From Planctomycetaceae bacterium UBA969 (lineage in GTDB: Bacteria; Planctomycetota; Planctomycetia; Gemmatales; Gemmataceae), in the NCBI GenBank assembly GCA_002303765.1, contig DBCB01000363.1:1-14406 (forward strand): a stretch of DNA of 14,406 nucleotides. The letters are read 5' to 3'. The translations under genes were made by a program, and so were the position numbers. Position 1 is the first letter of the stretch, and every line of letters begins with the position of its first letter. Positions 13,624-14,406 of this stretch are shown in pieces. The notes under the pieces were generated by a model. It ran no database searches. It was not told the DNA's origin and saw only the letters and a list, made by a program, of their open reading frames with translations.

Positions 13624-13652
13624 ATGTTTTTTAGCCACAATCTTTATATATA

Positions 13653-14406
13653 ATGATTTTCTCTGGTGACACAGTAATAAAATTAGCCGTTGAGCAGGGT
13701 CTAAGTGACATTAGATCTAATCCGTGGCTTATTGACAATATAATGGGTCACTTTAAAGACCCAGCCCTTTCAACCTACGGTCAAAAAGAGATAGATAGAT
13801 GCAAGGAATGGTTTCTTAATAACAAAATAGAAATCCTCCTTCGTTACCGCCTCGATAAAGACGAATTTCCCTGTGTTACAATCGCACTAAATTCTTCTTC
13901 TGAAATGGAAGACATGAAACATTTAGCTGACACATCGACAGAGTCAGAAATACTTCTTCCGTCAGATATTAATAAACCGATCAGCTATATCGTCAAACCT
14001 TTTGTACCCACAGAAATAGATGATAGTACCGGATTTGTGGGCATACCTGAATCAATAAAGGCGTCTAGGCTTATTAGGCAGGGAATGATATTGGCCGATG
14101 TCACGAATGGAAACGGATATGAAATTAAAGACATAGCTGAAAACGGTGTCTTTATTGAGCCAGAACTGAATGTCACTGCTTCAAAAATGGCTGTCGTTCC
14201 AAGATTTCAATTTTACGAAGCAAAGGTTGAACACTCATTCTTTAGAGAAACTTATACGATAGGTTGTCACGTTCATGGCGACCCATCAACCCTTTTGTGG
14301 TTACATGCAATTGTTTCGTATTGTTTACTGAGATATAAAGAATCCCTTCTTGAAGCCCGAGGCTTTTCCCAAACATCAATTTCTAGCTCTGACGTGGCGC
14401 CAAATC
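13653..14406 (+). CDS. Unidentified probable virion/neck-tail protein (3' partial)
   Basis: An open frame from ATG 13653 to the window end, at least 251 codons. An in-frame TAG at 13632-13634 rules out a longer N-terminus, and there is no ATG/GTG/TTG between. The 29-base gap before it holds a TTTATATATAATG stretch and no clear ribosome binding site. The protein is soluble and mixed alpha/beta: KLAVEQGLSDIRSNPWLIDN at the start, beta strands in the middle (GFVGIPESIK; GVFIEPELNVTASK), and a C-terminal part seen here with a FFRETYTIGCHVHGD strand and a helix (LLWLHAIVSYCLLRYKESLL) that recalls tail-terminator or neck proteins. Its position directly after the gp10-like gene supports that reading, but I cannot assign a family. 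Confidence 0.72.
   Translation, partial: MIFSGDTVIKLAVEQGLSDIRSNPWLIDNIMGHFKDPALSTYGQKEIDRCKEWFLNNKIEILLRYRLDKDEFPCVTIALNSSSEMEDMKHLADTSTESEILLPSDINKPISYIVKPFVPTEIDDSTGFVGIPESIKASRLIRQGMILADVTNGNGYEIKDIAENGVFIEPELNVTASKMAVVPRFQFYEAKVEHSFFRETYTIGCHVHGDPSTLLWLHAIVSYCLLRYKESLLEARGFSQTSISSSDVAPN

Overview
The window looks like part of a tailed bacteriophage (or prophage) genome. Every recognisable gene is on the + strand, packed with short gaps or 1-8 base overlaps, and AT-rich (mostly 35-45% GC by eye). No tRNA, rRNA, IS element, CRISPR array or host metabolic gene is visible. The window cuts both ends of the locus: the first gene starts before base 1 and the last runs past base 14406. The host cannot be read from the sequence.

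Left half (1-8179): two giant multidomain proteins of the kind described as phage 'polyvalent proteins', meaning many unrelated enzymatic and binding domains strung in one chain. Protein A carries a PcfJ-like domain, an array of 26-residue LRV/HEAT-like repeats, an HEXXH zinc-peptidase-like segment, an ADP-ribosyltransferase-like R-S-E domain and a conserved C-terminal HDxxGH domain. Protein B carries two ParB-like domains, three GNAT-like acetyltransferase segments, a DUF5661-like segment and a C-terminal lytic transglycosylase. A short sequence close to [F/L]GKSELEKA recurs at the domain borders of both proteins. A GIY-YIG homing endonuclease with NUMOD-type DNA-binding repeats sits exactly between A and B. 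Inside B, about 300 bases are open in two frames, and the second frame looks the more protein-like.

Right half (8180-14406): probable virion genes. They encode a 177-aa and a 312-aa protein of unknown role, a small Ser/Thr-rich beta-type protein (possible decoration protein), a protein ending in a zinc ribbon, a 532-aa protein joining a GGDEF/Cas10/mCpol-like palm domain to a very acidic tail, a probable neck/tail-completion (HK97 gp10-like) protein, and an unidentified protein cut by the window end.

The two strongest leads lie in the acidic-protein gene. One is its cyclase/polymerase-like palm domain with intact GDGD-like and GGDE motifs. The other is a likely programmed -1 frameshift at its end: C CCA AAG six bases before the end of the stop codon, followed by alternative 8-bp stems, and then a start-less open frame that would add 71 residues and end at the start codon of the next gene. 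A plausible reading of the whole locus is that A and B are effector proteins packaged in or on the particle and delivered into the host, beside the head/neck genes that build it. That reading is inference.
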